From CAYVMN01 sp964452575 (GTDB lineage Bacteria; Desulfobacterota; DSM-4660; Desulfatiglandales; Desulfatiglandaceae), in contig CAYVMN010000222.1 of NCBI GenBank assembly GCA_964452575.1, forward strand, positions 1-6,773: 6,773 nt of DNA, in the 5' to 3' direction. Below the pieces are notes generated by a model that was given only the letters and a program-made list of their open reading frames with translations, was not told where the DNA came from and did not search any database. How positions within the stretch are numbered: position 1 is the first letter of the stretch; every line of letters starts with the position of its first letter. Shown in pieces: positions 5,648 to 6,773 of the stretch. The translations under genes and the position numbers were made by a program.

Positions 5648-6773
5648 ATGCTTACGAAAAAACAGATGAACAATTATGCAGAGGTCTTGATGTGGGGCCT
5701 GAAGACTGCACGGAAGGAGAGGTTCAGGAGAAACGATATTGTCCTGGTCCAATTTGACAAGGCAGCCATTGAGTTGGCCGAGATTGTCCAGGGTAGAATC
5801 CTGGATTCACGGATGAACGCCGTAATGCGTCTTGGCGCCACGACAATAATGGAACTCAATCTTTACAAAAAGGCCAACAACAAACAGCTGGTCTTCATTG
5901 GGGCGTGGGAAGAGGTTTTTTTCAAGAGCCTGAATGGCAACATCAGCCTTAGGGCCCCTGAATCGCTGACCCATCTGAGCGACATTGACCCCAAAAGGAT
6001 CGGAAAGGCAATCGTCGCGAGAAAGCCATTGCGAGATATCCTCTGGAAGAGAGAAGATGAAGGTCTTTTCGGCTGGACCATCTGTTCTGTGCAGACAGAT
6101 GGGCAGGCAAAGGAGGCCGGGCTTTCCCCCAGGCAATACGCCAACCAAATCATCAGGGCATGCTATCTGGACAAGGCCGACCCTGTTAGTGAATGGAAGT
6201 CCATTTACAGGAATGCCAGTTACGTCAAAAAATGGCTGAACAGCATGGAGGTGAAGTACTACCAGGTCCAGTCGGAAACCACGGATCTCAGGGTCACGCC
6301 AGGGGAGAGAAGAAAATGGATCGGGATCTCGGGGCACAACATACCCAGCTTTGAGATCTTTATCTCTCCTGACTGGCGCGGGACAGAAGGTGTCTATTAT
6401 GCCGATCAACCCTCTTTTCGAAGTGGTAACCATGTCAAAGGCGTACGCCTGACCTTTAAGAAAGGCCGTACTGTAAAGGTAGAGGCCCAAAAAGGCGGAG
6501 AGTTTGCTCTCAAACAGCTGGCCATGGATAAGGGGGCCAACAGGATAGGGGAATTCTCACTGACGGATAAGAGGTTTTCAAGGATAAACCGGTTCATGGC
6601 GAATACCCTCTACGACGAGAACTTCGGCGGCCGTTACGGCAACATTCATCTGGCTGTGGGCATGTCCTATACAGATACCTATGATGGGGATTCCTCGAAA
6701 TTGACCAAGAAGATGAAAAACAAACTGGGCTTCAACGATTCGGCCCTTCACTGGGACCTTGTGAACACAGAGA
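5648..6773 (+). CDS. M29-family metallo-aminopeptidase (partial, C-terminus off the right edge)
   Basis: A cytoplasmic metal-dependent exopeptidase (AmpS/PepS/aminopeptidase T family) that removes N-terminal residues from peptides. The frame is open from the start to the window edge; 375 residues are visible, with perhaps 25-35 missing if the length is typical. The two-metal ligand set of the family can be traced: E247 (RGTEG), E302 (RIGEFSLT), H334 (GNIHLAVG), Y341 (SYTDTYDGD) and H368/D370 (ALHWDL). The spacing of H334 to Y341 matches that of H345/Y352 in the Thermus enzyme. Other family blocks are LRVTPGERRKWIGISGHNIPSFE and MANTLYDENFGG. I chose ATG 5648 (MLTKKQMNNYAEVL), which fits the usual family N-terminus and has AGAGG 8 bases upstream. 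ATG 5624 adds eight residues, has GGAG 8 bases upstream and makes an ATGA overlap with the preceding stop, so it is a real alternative. It is the third gene of the rightward operon. Confidence 0.93.
   Translation, partial: MLTKKQMNNYAEVLMWGLKTARKERFRRNDIVLVQFDKAAIELAEIVQGRILDSRMNAVMRLGATTIMELNLYKKANNKQLVFIGAWEEVFFKSLNGNISLRAPESLTHLSDIDPKRIGKAIVARKPLRDILWKREDEGLFGWTICSVQTDGQAKEAGLSPRQYANQIIRACYLDKADPVSEWKSIYRNASYVKKWLNSMEVKYYQVQSETTDLRVTPGERRKWIGISGHNIPSFEIFISPDWRGTEGVYYADQPSFRSGNHVKGVRLTFKKGRTVKVEAQKGGEFALKQLAMDKGANRIGEFSLTDKRFSRINRFMANTLYDENFGGRYGNIHLAVGMSYTDTYDGDSSKLTKKMKNKLGFNDSALHWDLVNTE

Noticed and set aside
5807..6490. A 227-codon minus-strand open frame opposite the aminopeptidase
   Set aside because: The plus-strand frame holds all M29 metal ligands without interruption; the antisense frame shows no known motif and is a shadow.
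1..6773. CRISPR array, toxin-antitoxin, phage or defence island
   Set aside because: No regularly spaced direct repeats, integrase, transposase or nuclease-like frames occur on either strand; all long frames are assigned to housekeeping or lipid functions.

Overview
The window reads as an ordinary bacterial chromosomal segment, most likely from a Desulfobacterota-type (deltaproteobacterial) or similar anaerobe. That placement is an inference: an alkyl-DHAP synthase relative lies beside a GlpD-type dehydrogenase, an M29 aminopeptidase of a form I associate with such genomes is present, and the intergenic DNA carries an AT-rich palindromic repeat resembling ones I recall from them. There are no rRNA or tRNA genes, CRISPR arrays, transposases or phage genes.

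Left half, minus strand, in transcription order: an alkyldihydroxyacetonephosphate synthase-like flavoprotein (start 3608, end 2016), a GlpD-type FAD glycerol-3-phosphate dehydrogenase (start 2009, end 330), and a small heat-shock protein of the Hsp20 family (start 292, running off the left edge). The first two genes are 6 bases apart and surely co-transcribed. The dehydrogenase makes dihydroxyacetone phosphate. The synthase family uses the acylated form of that compound to form the ether bond of ether lipids, so together they suggest a small ether-lipid or glycerophosphate module. Hsp20 has its own good ribosome binding site and may have its own promoter.

Middle, 3609-4267: a 659-base divergent intergenic region. 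It holds a roughly 228-base imperfect palindrome (3666-3893), a short heptamer repeat overlapping a possible 18-codon ORF, and a good sigma70-like promoter (TATAAT at 4227-4232) pointing right.

Right half, plus strand: a NOL1/NOP2/Sun-family RNA cytosine-C5 methyltransferase (4268-5182), a PUA-like RNA-binding protein of the type normally attached to such methyltransferases but here in another frame (about 5166-5627), and an M29-family metallo-aminopeptidase (5648, or 5624, to beyond the right edge). These three overlap or nearly touch and look like one operon concerned with RNA modification and peptide turnover.

The points that most deserve a second look are the ether-lipid pair with its altered His triad (His-Gln-His), the palindromic element, and the split methyltransferase/PUA arrangement. 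I see no evidence of a wholly new system such as defence, secretion or a biosynthetic cluster.
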